DNA of 64,000 nt, taken from NCBI RefSeq assembly GCF_026151205.1, contig NC_087074.1, positions 2,976,001-3,040,000 of the forward strand, read 5' to 3'. This document shows, piece after piece, positions 45,891 to 58,212 of this stretch. The notes under the pieces are model-generated. The model was given only the letters and a program-made list of their open reading frames with translations, searched no databases and was not told where the DNA came from. A program made the position numbers and the translations under genes. The DNA is from Bolinopsis microptera (taxonomy: Eukaryota > Ctenophora > Tentaculata > Lobata > Bolinopsidae). Each line of letters starts with the position of its first letter. Position 1 is the stretch's first letter.

Positions 45891-46461
45891 ATTGTTCAGG
45901 CCTACCGCCCTACCTCTAGGACAAGATGAGGTAATAATTTCACGAAAAAGACAAGAAGAGTTTGTAATTAAGGCAGAGTATTTGGTAGACTGTGTTGAAG
46001 TCTAGGATGATGGGCCGCAAATAGAGGTGAAGTGCAGAAAATTGTAAAACTTTCGGAGTTATTAAACTTAAGTTTCCGTAGACAAATATAACTGTAACCG
46101 CTCAAAATAGCAAGTTAAGTCTTGTTTTGAGATAGTTAAGATAAAATACTGCCGATTGTTAAGGCTTATTTTTTACTAATTAGAATTCATGAGACGAATA
46201 ATTGTAACCCCACCCTGAAATGTTCTTCATATTCCTTATTTGTATTCTTCATTCATCTAGCTGAATATCTCAGGACGAATCAAAAAGCCAGACATAAGTA
46301 AGTACAAGGTAGCTAGAAGTAAGATTCATATAATTATACACATAAAACCAGTATTTGGGGAAACAAGGCTAATAAGTGGTAAATGGAGGCACGGTAAAAA
46401 GGAGATTTGACTAAATTTGTACTTTAAATCTGTCTATGTGAGAATTTTTAATAGATTATAA

Positions 46462-46634
46462 CACACATAACCCCGGCATGCGCAGGGATTATATTTCAAT
46501 TTTTCCCGCGACGCGCGGGAAAAGTTTATAATAATTTCGAGTGCGAAGCACGAGGGATTATTATGAAAATAACCCCGACGTGCTTTAGCACGAGGGGTTA
46601 TTTTAATATAACTTAAGCGTGCCGGTGTTATGTG
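46462..46634. mobile_element. Small TTATAA-flanked element A
   Basis: 173 bp between TTATAA at 46456-46461 and 46635-46640. The inverted ends are CACACATAACCCCGGCA and TGCCGGTGTTATGTG. It holds a 10-bp-stem hairpin (TTTTCCCGCG/CGCGGGAAAA, 46501-46523) and a GTGC-GAA-GCAC mini-hairpin (46541-46551). The left arm shows the empty site (about 39903). Confidence 0.8.
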
Positions 46635-46640
46635 TTATAA

Positions 46641-47377
46641 ACCCCTCCGGGTTAGTGCTAGGACCAACAAATTTGACATTTTACTCTTAAATATAGCTAT
46701 ATGAGATCATTATGGAAAATATGAAATGGAATTGGGGACTACCAAATAAATACAACTAAGGTACTATGACTTTTGAAATTGGCGTTATATCTAAACATTA
46801 TTCCTCAGTCAGAACGTTGAATGAATTTGAATATCGATAAGGGGCGTCGAGTTAAGCCTGGCAAGCGATAAAAGCTAATAATGATATCGTGTCATGAAGT
46901 TTATCAAAGTAGACGACTATAATACATGGCTTATATCAAACACGACAAAATTAACCGAACCGGACAAAATCAAATGTAACCGTCGAGACAAGTTTTGGAA
47001 CTGGTCCAATTAATGTAAGAGTTTAAGTAATGTAAGCAGTGTGCTGGAGTTTTGCCAGCGCCTGCAGATACGTAGATCAAGTGTATTTATAGTTCTTACG
47101 TTAAGCCATAGGTCACGTGACATTTTTTACCAATGCGCGTCGTAGTAGTTAGTCACGTGATACACGTCATCAAAACACGTGACAGTACGCGGTTGAAATT
47201 CTCATGGAATGCCAAAACAAAACAAATCTTGTTGAGCCAAATTAGCGGGGCGGGATTATAAAAGCTGTGCCGGGGTTATTTATTCAGCGGGAAAAAACTA
47301 ACAGCGGGAGCCGGGATTATCAGAATCTATTTAGCGGGAGCCGGGATTATCAGAATCTTATTCTATCCCGGAGGGGT
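46641..47377. mobile_element. TTATAA-flanked element B
   Basis: 737 bp with inverted ends ACCCCTCCGGG and CCCGGAGGGGT. TTATAA lies at 46635-46640 and 47378-47383. It contains AGCGGGAGCCGGGATTATCA twice near its 3' end. No reading frame of note. Elements A and B share a TTATAA, so one probably landed in the target copy made by the other. Confidence 0.8.
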
Positions 47378-48479
47378 TTATAAATATATCAACACTTTAG
47401 GACAACACAGTAGTAGAGTGGTAGTAAAGTATAGTTGCATAGAGTAGTAGAATAGTATAGTTATATAGTAGTACCTAGTATAACCCCATACAAAGACTCA
47501 TAGCTGGCACGTCTGTCCCAGGTGCCGAACCCTGAAGATTGGGAGGCAGCCAGACCTCTACTACCACCCTGCCTGTCCAATGTTTGTCTGTCTAATTTGT
47601 GTCTGTCTAATGTGTGTCGCTGTCTGTCTGTAGGCAGTTCACTGTACTGTCGTGAAAAGTGTCCTGCATCTTTCTGCCCTGAAGGCAGTTTGTTAGGAAA
47701 TACTAAATTGTCAATTGGAACCACGTGATGCCCTTATAAGGTCAACTGGAACATTCTAGATCACCGTTTTAATGAACTCACTATTTTTAAACGATTTTCT
47801 TCTACAGAAAGTGTAGGCTGTAAACACAGATGTCGTTGATGTAACACAAAAAGTGAGAATCTGTAATTTCTGAGAATCCCGGAATGCCATCCTTTGAGTG
47901 TTTTAGTTACCATATGAGCGGGGGGAAACCAACTTCTCCCTTTTATGTCTATCTGATCAAGTCACCAGCAAAATAGAGATAATTCAGAATATTTCAGGCA
48001 CGCCCAAACCAGATACATACCAGTCACCAGACTTAATTTCATCATAGCTTACCCAAATAAAAATAGAAGTAAAACTTCAACAAACCCGCAAACACCACAG
48101 TTTAAAGATAACATGTCACATTTCACACCAAGCTCACATTTCACAGTTCCCTAAATTAGCTGACAAAATGTCTGTACACTAGATCCTTCAGCGAAAAAAG
48201 GGCTGAAAAAAAGTTGTGATTTAACTTCAGTGTTTCGGTATCCATACCATTTCAGATCTAGTTCATACCTATTCTGATATCTGCAATTGGTTTCCACATT
48301 TAGTCTCGTGCACACCGTTTCTACCAGTAACCGTGTCATCTGCTCATCAGAAGAGTATTACCTCATCTAACTTAATCTCACATACCAAGTTGAAGTACCG
48401 AGTAATAGGGCGACAGACGATGCGCTTTACTTCAAAGCTTGCTACTACAACAGCTGCTGCGGCCTCTTCCTAACAAGAC

Positions 48480-48780
48480 TTCCTACATCCTCCATTACTT
48501 CCTACATTACTTCCTACACACTCTACAGAGGAACTAACTTAGTGCTACTTCCTACATTACTTCCTACATTACTTCCTACACACTCTACAGAGGAACTAAA
48601 TTAGTGCTACTTCCTACATTACTTCCTACATTACTTCCTACACACTCTACAGAGGAACTAACTTAGTGCTACTAGCTACACTGCCTGCTATCCATAAGTC
48701 TACAGAGGAACTAACTTAGTGCTACTAGCTAGGGGGGGGGGGGGGTACTAGCTACACTGCCTGCTATCCATAAGTCTACA
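48480..48780. repeat. Expanded tandem repeats and G-run, right arm
   Basis: Units containing CTTCCTACATTACTTCCTAC and CTACAGAGGAACTAACTTAG are repeated three to four times, with a run of about 14 G at 48734-48747. The left arm (about 38735-38815) has a single, shorter version. Confidence 0.85.
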
Positions 48781-50345
48781 AGGAAGTGAGGAAGTGAATC
48801 TGCGATATCACTGCTCACACTGTACACTGTACGATAAAGTGTCAGTGAAAGTGTAATGAAGAGTGTAATGAAGAGGGACGTATAACGAGGAAGTGTAAGT
48901 TTCAATGTGTTGCTGTTATATATGTGTTATTTCGTATCCTGATTGTTAAAGACCTTTCAGATATTATAGACATGAGTAGGTTGTGTAGGACAGTCTAGGT
49001 GTACTAGACTATACAAGGTGGCATCTTTTTAGTCTACTTATTAGTCTACCTACTAGTATACTGCTTTTCTATATTCTACAAGTACATAGCCATTAGACAA
49101 GAACCAAATAGTCGTCGGTACTCGGTAAGTTTAAGTATTTACAGTAACTAGTAAGTTGTGCAAGTATTTGAAACTAACCAGATTTCTTCCTCTTGATGCT
49201 GGTTCCGTGATGTCTGGTTCTCTTAAAAGAGTTGGGAGTTCCGGGCATTGCAGCCAGTCTACCGTGCAACTCGTGCGTACCCAACGACGGTAATCCTGAA
49301 AAGTAAACTTGTTAAAAAGTCTGAAGAATCTCAAGGAAGAAGGAGACAAATACACGGAAAATACACGATGTTTATATGGTCCGTATGTGCATGATCACAT
49401 ATATTATAACTGCTTGTCAATAAGGAGCTACTAAGACGTGTGACTCACACACTTTATACATTATATTTATTAGTTTATACATGATGCCTGATATTTCAAA
49501 GTTATCTAATATCATTATAGATCGTAGAAAACCTGCTCCAGGTTTGTACAAATCTTTGGATCTGCCTGTTCTAACAATAGTTGTATTGTTATTGGTCGAC
49601 AAACAGTTGGAGTGAAGCGTGATAATAGCAGATAACAATGACAAAACAAGTATTATCAGCCGAATTTTATCGCTGCACCACTTGGCAATTAGCAGAAATA
49701 ATCCAGTAAAATGTGGTTGAGAACCTCTCTGTCTCCACGATGTATTCGTACTGCACCGTTTAACTTTTGAGGGTCTAGTATAGTGTTTTATTATAACTAC
49801 TATGGGGGGGGTGTAACCCAAAAAAACCCAATCCCAGTATGACCTTTTTCAGGGTAGGAGTTGGGTTTTTTTGGGTTTTTTTGGGTTTTTTACAAATTTT
49901 TCATTTGAAGGAAATAAAATCATGTAGGCACCTAGCAAAACAATTATCAGTACAACATCACTGTTGTGGTTCATCACTACAACATCACAATAAATATAAT
50001 CGCTTAAATATCACCCAAAAGCAGTATTTTATTCACTGATGTGCTCAGAAGAAGTTGGCCATCCAGATATGATATCAGCCATATGTCTTGCTCACTTCGA
50101 TGGCCATGGCAAATTGAGTTAGTAGGGACGCAACTCACTGATGACCCCAACCCTGACCGCAACCGGTACGAGAGGAATAAAGCCTTTCTTCTCACCTTCA
50201 CGATCTCTGTTTCCGTTTTCCTGATCATCCGCTTAACGAGAAACCATGCTCTATCTCCAACTGAAAGAATCTTGCAGTTACCATCAGCTGCATGATCACA
50301 TGTGATATTAAGTGATATCTTCGCTTGTTTATGGCCCTGGAGTCG

Positions 50346-50690
50346 CTAAAATCTTGACTGGGATGGCATTCGATCTCGCCCTCCATTGAGGCAAACCTCA
50401 ACAGCCGTATCATGATGCAGAGCATCACCATACACAGTTACTATTTTCGCCCATTCCTCTGATGAGTCAATATCCTCCACTTCCTCTTCTTCATCATCTG
50501 TTTCCGCTTCGTCACTCTCTGTTCCGTCAGAAGATGGTTGGAAAGCCTCTCCTTCAAAGCTATAGTGTTCTTGAAGGAGTTCTCTACCCCTTGAGACTCC
50601 CTTCTTCATAGCTGGGTGGAAGCCCTGGTCTGATGTGAGGCTCCCAGAACTTTGAAAAGGGGTATCCTGCTGGTGCCCTCTTCCAGACAC
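50346..50690 (-). CDS. Unrecognised acidic open frame in the composite
   Basis: A minus-strand frame of 114 codons opens with GTG, not ATG, and includes a strongly acidic run (DEAETDDEEEEVEDIDSSEE). No family is recognised. It may be part of a decayed transposon protein or chance; the surrounding sequence has further partial frames but no motif I trust. Confidence 0.25.
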   Translation of the reverse strand: MSGRGHQQDTPFQSSGSLTSDQGFHPAMKKGVSRGRELLQEHYSFEGEAFQPSSDGTESDEAETDDEEEEVEDIDSSEEWAKIVTVYGDALHHDTAVEVCLNGGRDRMPSQSRF

Positions 50691-51660
50691 TCATCGGACA
50701 GCATGATGAAAGCCACTACCTCCGCGTGGTGAAGACTGGATACTGGACAGGGGGTCCAGGCTAAAGGCAGGACGGTCGACGGGAGACATTGAGCCCCGGA
50801 AGTTCAATAATTTGATCTATTGACTCCTTAACTCTTGGTTTACAAGAGGCTTTGAGACTCGTAAATCTTTACTGTGGATTGCACAGTAGCTAAAAAGGTG
50901 TTGGCTGTTACCCTGTTCAGACTAGTCTACTATGACCCAGCTAGACTGGACCACACTCTGGTAGTCAGGATACGGCTCCCTATCCCGGGGTACCGGTAAA
51001 GAGGTAGTCAAGAAAAATATGAACATCAATGAAACGAAAAGTTTTCAATGAAACGAAAAGTTTTATTTTACATTCCTTTAATCATAAATAGAATAAGAGC
51101 TTAAACCACTAATTAGTTAGCTAGACGTAAACTTGAGGAAATATTCTTTATTTAAAAAACTTTATTTGGTTGTTAGCATTTTTATTATGGTAAGTGGTTG
51201 AATTTAGGGGAATTTAGTGAGACAGGGTCAGTTTCTCTATTGTCTTAGAAAAATTTCTACTTTACAGTAGGCAATGCTGAGTGGCAGGAATGAGGGACCA
51301 AAACGCTTGGGGCTAACAATGGCCCATTTACAAACCACTTCAGACATGGCAATGATGATATTTATGCTTAATTCGTCTGAAACTGACCCTACTACACTTC
51401 TAATATTCTATAAAAATCTCTTCTAAAATAGGTATAAAGATGCATAGCGCAAAACACACAAACAAAAATGTTTATAATCCATATATAAATAAATTAAATA
51501 AATTTCTATAGAACTTTCAAATTTCTATAAGACTGATAAACCTATAATCTATATAATATATATATCTATTCATTTTGCACCCAGAGAAAGATGTGATCAC
51601 AGAGGTAGTATCGATATTATGTTCATGACAAGGTATGGGGCTGCTGCAAGTTATATTTTG

Positions 51661-52440
51661 CTAAGATATTACAGCTTTTGTAAGCTTAAGTAATCTAGGC
51701 AAGGTCAATTTTAAAGTTTTTGAATTTTGTCGAACACTGTTTAAGGCTAAGTTCCAGTCGTTTGGTTCTCCTTCCTTTTGAGTGTGAGCGATGGTTATTT
51801 TTATGGATGATTTGAGGTGATTGGGCTTACAGGTGAATGTAGTTAGCATGAGATTTTGTCGTACTGTGTTCCAGATTGTCCCTGCTCTATATATGTAGCT
51901 GTCTGATGGTTTAGGTGTGAGAATGAGTGTCTCTTTGCCAAGTCTGCCAGATGTTTCAAAGAGGGAGTAAAGTGATATAGGGGTTCTATATTTCAAGACC
52001 TTAAAGATGTCATTAATGCAGTGGTAGAAGTACAGATTATGCACATTCATGATTTCATGAGTGTTGAAGAGGGGTTTAGTATGCTCTTTTCTGTAGAATT
52101 CGTTGCCCAGGATTTGCTCCCCGTAGGGTCTGCATCGTGCACTAGTTTTGAACTTATCCAAGTATGCTTCTTTATCACCAAACATTATGCGGGCACACAT
52201 TTTCTGTGCTTTGAACAGAGGTTCGAGTTTTTTGTTAGATGCTCCTCCCCAGACTGTTATACCATAAGCAAGATAGCTTTCAAACAGAGTGTGATACAGA
52301 TCTTTGTGGAGTGATGTGGGAATGTTATCTTTAATTCTATTTAGCATGCCACAGCAGCTGGCTAGTTTTTTTTGGAGTGATGTGGGAATGTTATCTTTAA
52401 TTCTATTTAGCATGCCACAGCAGCTGGCTAGTTTTTTTGC
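51661..52440 (-). pseudogene. C-terminal fragment of Jockey/CR1-like LINE polyprotein
   Basis: A minus-strand open frame of about 250 codons encodes SLHKDLYHTLFESYLAYGIT, VWGGASNKKLEPLFKAQKMC and ARIMFG, the usual region just after the reverse transcriptase in CR1/Jockey-type LINEs. The 5' part (endonuclease and catalytic core) is absent. A unit of about 66 bp at the start is tandemly duplicated (about 52306-52437), repeating MLNRIKDNIPTSL. It is a truncated, inactive copy inside the composite insert. Confidence 0.8.
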
Positions 52441-52499
52441 TAATTTACCTCTATGTGCATTCCAGTTTAGGTCTTCATCAATTGTATTGTATCATGTAA

Positions 52500-53540
52500 A
52501 AGGACTGCTAAGGTTAGCACATTTAACATAAGAACAGCCAGAGAACAGCACAAACGCATCGAACTTGCAGAACAATTTTCTCGAAGCAAGCTGCACATCC
52601 TTGCCCTGCAAGAATCGAACATCGGGTAGTGCATGCTGATTGCTGAGAATACCAGAATAAAAAAGATGAACAAAGGGATTCATCCAGTGATCTCATCTGC
52701 GTGGAGAAACGCAGCTGGCGCTTCTAATGGGAGAGTAGAAATCATCTTGACGAGGACAGCAGCGCATATGAGGCTATAAGTCTTATAAAGTTATAAAATC
52801 TTACAGCGCAAGGATCCTCACCATGTCTCTTAATGGAAAGCCCAGGCTCACTGTCATCACATGCTACAGTCCTACAGAAGCCTCATCTGATGAGGAGGCA
52901 TGAAATCTTTTTTGTCTAAACCAAGCATCTTACAGTTAATTTAGTAGGAGAGGAGCCACACACAATAATTTCTAAGGACGGACATGCCTTAGAAGAAGTT
53001 GAGGATTTTAGTACAACGGAGCACGACTTTAGGTTACACAAGGCCAAGGCATGGGCTGCCTACCACAAAATGTAGGCTATATGGAGGTCCAATTTGCGCC
53101 GAGATTTAAAGATCCGTCTGTTCAAGCTACGCGTACGGTTGAATCAATCTTCCTGTATGGAACGAAAACGTGGACAATAACAGAACCTTTGAAGAAAAGA
53201 ATAGACGGATGTTACAGTAGAATGCTTCGGATGGCCCTAAACGTGGACTGGATAGGAAATCGCACCAACAAGGAGGTCTTTGGATCACTCCCAAGAGTTA
53301 TTTCGAAGATACAGGCCAGAAGAATGAGGTTGGCTGGGCACATCCAGCGACATGATGACCTGGCAGCACACCAACTTCTCCTTTGGGAACCTAGGGAGGG
53401 GTAGACCACCGCTCACCTTCGTCGATAACCTAATAAGTGACACTGGACTCAAAAACACTGGGGAGATTAAGGAGCTTATGGCGGACAGAAAGCTTTGGAG
53501 ATACATCATCGAGACTCGGACTCTGAAGCCGCCTTAAGTC
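52500..53540 (+). pseudogene. Internally deleted RTE-like LINE
   Basis: On the plus strand, 52503-52630 encodes VRTAREQHKRIELAEQFSRS and KLHILALQESNI, an RTE/CFDP2-like endonuclease start broken by a stop. It is followed by MSLNGKPRLTVITCYSPTEA (about 52821-52880). The sequence then jumps to the far C-terminus at 53110-53540: TVESIFLYGTKTWTITEPLK, LPRVISKIQARRMRLAGHIQ and AAHQLLLW. A frameshift near 53400 precedes the final TLKPP stop. The whole reverse-transcriptase core is missing. It cannot be autonomous. Confidence 0.8.
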
Positions 53541-54967
53541 AAGTAATTTAAGTCATGTGCTTTGACTTGCCCTTGACCTTCGTCATAGCCTCCTTCCATG
53601 ACAGGAGAACACATTTGCCACGTTTGGCACATTTCCACTTTGTGCATTCATATGGATTATATCTCAATGAACGAGACATCCTGTTTGCTATCGTGATAAC
53701 ATACTATCAATATAAGTATAAACACACTTATATACTATGTAAACTATCTATTAAGTTAAGACATGAGAACAACACGTAGGTAAGACTCAGTGGGAAATAA
53801 TTCACATTCAATACAATTAATGAAATGGCTAGAATTTTGTTTAAATTTTGTTTAAAAAACCCAAAAAAACCCAAAAAAAACCCAATCCCAGTATTACCTT
53901 TTCTTGGGTAGGAGTTGGGTTTTTTTGGGTTACACCCCCCCTACTATTATAATTATAAACTATTATAATTATAAACTATTAAATTGTAAACTATTATAAT
54001 TAAGTATAGTGTTATCATAATAACAGTGTTGTTACAATTACTATTAAAACTTTTGAGGGTTAAAGGTGTTCCTATAATTGCAGTGTTATAATAATTATCA
54101 TTTTAGGCTCTACTAATCTGTATGAAAGAGGAAGTTAACTTGAGCGTTTCCTACATAAACGAAACTATAACAGCCCATTAACATACCAAGTGTCATTATA
54201 ACACGTTAATGTTATTCTTACCCTAACAAGTGACACTTCTGGCAATAAATCTCTCCAGATACACTACACAGCACATCAGGCAGTTTTCAGACAGACTTAA
54301 CTATCGGACGGTCAAAGTACAGACTTCAGGAACCCGAAATCTATTAGGTCACCCCGCACTGACTTCACTAATTCGGAGATATTGTCCTTACTCCTGTCTC
54401 ATATATCTCGTGTTTGTATTATATAATCCAGCTCAGTCAACTGTCAATCTAATAACCCAGGACATATATAATTAATAAACCCTGATTTTGGATATGTGTA
54501 TCTAGAGCACTGTATCTGGGATTATAATATGTAGTAGTGCTAAAGTTGAAAAGTTTTAAAATTAACAACGACGACACACCGGGGACTTGTTGTTGTTGTT
54601 GTAATCAGTAGTTCACAATGCTAGTAGACGCGGCACAGGAGTGAATAGTGGAGAAAATAAGGTGGAGCATGTCCAATTAAATAATAATTATTTAATTATT
54701 AATTAATTAAATACTAATTAAGTGAACTTTGAAAAAACATCGGCTGCCCGACCTTCAAACATACAAAGACCACACGACAGTTTATAATGACTATTTTTAA
54801 TGATTCCTCAATTAACAATTAAAATGCCAGCATTATAATGACACACAAATAAAAAGGAAAGATGTAAGGATCCTACCTCCAGTGCTAGGAGCAGCAGTGC
54901 TGAGACTGATTTTAGCGTCGTTCCAATCTTCTCCGGTGTTCTGGGACACCAGTCCAAAATAGAGTAC

Positions 54968-57900
54968 CTGAAATTGACGATTTAGGTGATGTGGTCACGT
55001 CTTCATTATAATACAGAAAAGCGATGGTATGGGGGGGGGGGGGGGGGGGGGGGTGAAACAGAAACTGCGATTTCAGTTTCATCTGTACATGTTCAGTTTT
55101 GGTAAGAATCGTGTTCTTATATTGTATGTAAAGAATTTTGTTGACCAAACAGGCGTAGAGGTGACGTAAATAGCCCGGTGATTATGATATCAACCTATTA
55201 TGATATTATAATATCGACATTAGTGATTTACAGTGTCAAAAGCTTTCGATAATTCGATATGTTCACACGTCACGTTCGAGCATAACTACTCGATAAAGTT
55301 AAATACACGTACCAAAGTGGATAAAGTTAAATTCACGTACCAGATGAAGACAATGTGTCCAGTCTTTACCAGGATAGGATAGTTACAAGTTGAAATTATA
55401 TGGATATTGTAGGATTGTGGGCTGAGCTTTTTTGATAACAATGGAACGTTATTTTGTGGAGGCTAGCCATTGACATCATGAATAATATTCTGTAACGACT
55501 AACGGACTAATGGTAGCAGCTGTTGTTAACAACTCGTGGAAAAGCACATACTACTGAGCAGTGAGCAAGGTTTTCCACATACAGTGTATTATTTAGATCA
55601 TAGAGTTACTTCGTTATACTAAATCAAAGGAAGATAAGATTTATTATTGAGAATGAGTAATTGGGATCATCCTTGAAAGTTGAAAGTCTTAACAGATAAG
55701 ATACATTTTTAGAATACTTTGTTGCAACACGAGAAGAGATGTACCGCCGTTAAATCGCTAATTGTAAAGAACCTTACATGTGCCCACCTGCACCAGTTAA
55801 AGTTATTATCGGTTATGTATCTTGACACCCAATATTTTGTGTATTCTTACTATCAGTATTCTGAAAATAGACCAAGCCAAAGGGAAGCGGGGGAAATACT
55901 GCTGATGTTGACCAGAAACCAGCCTCTGTACAGTGCTGCAACTGCTCTGATATGATATGAGATATTATAGAGTTGTCGTCAGTCGATAAAGAGTTTGTAC
56001 GAGCTATCACGTGACCATCTCAAGATCCAGTTCTATAAAACACTGTTAGATTGCTAGATTGTGTAGCATTATATCCTGGATATGTTGTCTGTGTAGATAT
56101 AAAGATATTAAAAGTATGATTAATGACAGTGGGCGTTATTATAATATGACTGAAAAATCAATCACTGTAATGACTCAATATAGTTTCAGTGTGAAAATGC
56201 TAGATATTGATATGAAATACCACTACACCGGGAAGCAGGTGCGACTGGGATCTAATTTCTAATGTGATTCATTGAAAGCCGGAAATTTGAACTAATGTTA
56301 CCTACAGGCTATAAGTATAAGCAATTGACACTTGCCAGTCGTTAGCTATTTTAATGTGATTTCAACCAAAGTTCTAAGTTCTTTAAGATCTGAGAGGTTT
56401 TCTGTTTTTATGTCAGCACGATTTTCGGTTCACCTACCGCCGGCGTTCACCTACCGCCGACCGGCGCCCGACCGACCTCCGACCGACCTCCGACCGACCA
56501 GCCTTGTCTGATCTATGACCCGATTTTCTAGTATGCATTTCAAATTTTCATGACATCACTTTTTAACTTTGAGAACCTGCCAACTGTTTGAGCGGCAAAA
56601 TCACGAGGGCGCGTGTGAAAGTGTGCAGATCTCCGCTATCATAACCAATAATCCTATTATAACCAATAATCCTAATCTAATAATCTAATTCAGAGTGCTA
56701 TTGAAATGTACTAAATTTAATCGTAATGTTATTGGAGAGCCTTAGGGTCAGTCTGAGTATCCTCCAGTTGTTCTCCAGCTAGTTGAGGAGCCTCAAGATT
56801 GGCAGTAGTGAGTTACCCCACACCCTCTGGCTCCATTGTAACATATTTTGTAATTTATAGTTTTTAAAACAAATTAGTTCCTGTAAAACTGTACATTCCT
56901 GATCTACTGAGTTTGAAGGATTTGGTTATAATGGAATTTGGATCAAGGACCAGTAGATTAGAGATTTAAGCTAGAGTACAAAATGCACTTTGCAGTATAT
57001 TAGGCTTTATAAGGAGGTGTACACTGTATTTGTCGGAGTTTTGGCAGGAAGCCAAGCCGACTGTTCATGTTGTCTGCCTCTAATTGGGTATAACCGGAGG
57101 AAGGAGGTTCCTCCGTCTTAGGAAGCATGTTAGAGTATGTTGGGGAAGCATATACTTTATATTAGTTGTAGTAACTCCAGTGTTTTCCTGCCCATTATCC
57201 AGCTGTACAAGGTAAACGAGAAGGCACTGCCCTATAACTAACTCTAATAGTGGCTGGTAATTCTTACTCAGTTTACTGTGAAATACCATTAGTATCCTAT
57301 TATATTCATCTGTTCGGCAGGACGGGCCACAGATATTTATATGATTTATATTGAATGATTTATAAATCACTGAATACAACTTATTAAAATAGGATTATGA
57401 AACTCAGACAATCTAATCAAAATTATATGCTTTACGTAAGGGTGTTGGTAAAGTAGATTTTGCAGAGAAATATTTGTCAGGGTAAGCAATGTAATAATTG
57501 TATTGGTGGGGCACACGAAGGTGTGATGATTACATTGACGGTTCACTGATTTGCAGGTTGCACCATAATTTATAACATACCCTCGGATGTATCACGTGGG
57601 TAGGTGTGTACCAGTCACTTGGGTAGGTGTGTACCAGTCACGTCGCGTGGGTAGGTGTGTAACAGTCGCGTGGGTAGGTGTGTAACAGTAGGTGAGAAAT
57701 TCAACCACAAATAAAGTAAAGTAGTGGTGGTAAGAATTAATTTGAATACTATAAATAGCAGCATTGTTTGATTTTGAGTTAACTGAATTGTATGATTAAT
57801 CATTGTACAAATTCCGAGGAGAAATTTATTTGAAGAAAGGGTTTTGCTCCACGTGGTTGATTTTACGTCACATTCGTGTAAAACATTAGCCGATTCAAGT

Positions 57901-58212
57901 ACGGGATGCATGCAATTTCCTCCATATAACCGACCACAATGTAATCTCATAATTTAATATTGGTACGTGAAATATTCCTTATCGCTAATACTGTAATGAC
58001 GTTAAACATTTAAAAGAAAAATCTAGATAGAATTATTGAATATCAAAGAAATTCGATTCCAACAGCCAGAATTATTAAAACGTCATTATTGATTAGAAGT
58101 CTTGGAATACCTGCAAGATTATGGCTTAGATAGGTGCGTGAAACTCGGCATGGGGGAAAGAGAAATTACATAAATGTTTATTTATTTCTATGAACCAACT
58201 ACATGATCTAAC
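54968..58212 (-). other. Long intron 6 of the right DUF4139 copy
   Basis: Mirror of 33540-36686. It holds a G-run (55031-55054), the 95-bp GC-rich insert (56426-56520) and a GGTAGGTGTGT minisatellite (57595-57690). No gene was recognised; several short frames are mirrored in the left arm without being conserved as protein. Confidence 0.7.
56426..56520. mobile_element. 95-bp GC-rich insertion, right arm
   Basis: Flanked by CGATTTT on both sides (56419-56425, 56521-56527); the left arm has one copy at the site (about 35215). The insert is made of short repeats (TTCACCTACCGCCG twice, CCGACCGACCT twice). The 7-bp duplication suggests a real insertion event and not slippage. Confidence 0.75.

Larger units (their letters stand above)
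49804..53941. mobile_element. 4.1-kb composite insertion with paired end modules
   Basis: It is absent from the left arm, where TACTAT occurs once (about 37707-37712). Here TACTAT occurs at 49798-49803 and 53942-53947. Both outermost ends read GGGGGGTGTAACCCAAAAAA inward. The end modules of about 90 bp (TTTGGGTT runs around ATCCCAGTATGACC and GGGTAGGAGTTGGG) are in the same orientation with palindromic flanks. Inside are LINE fragments of two kinds in opposite orientations and a region of unknown origin (49900-51600). No transposase was recognised, so two small elements may have carried the segment between them. Confidence 0.8.
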
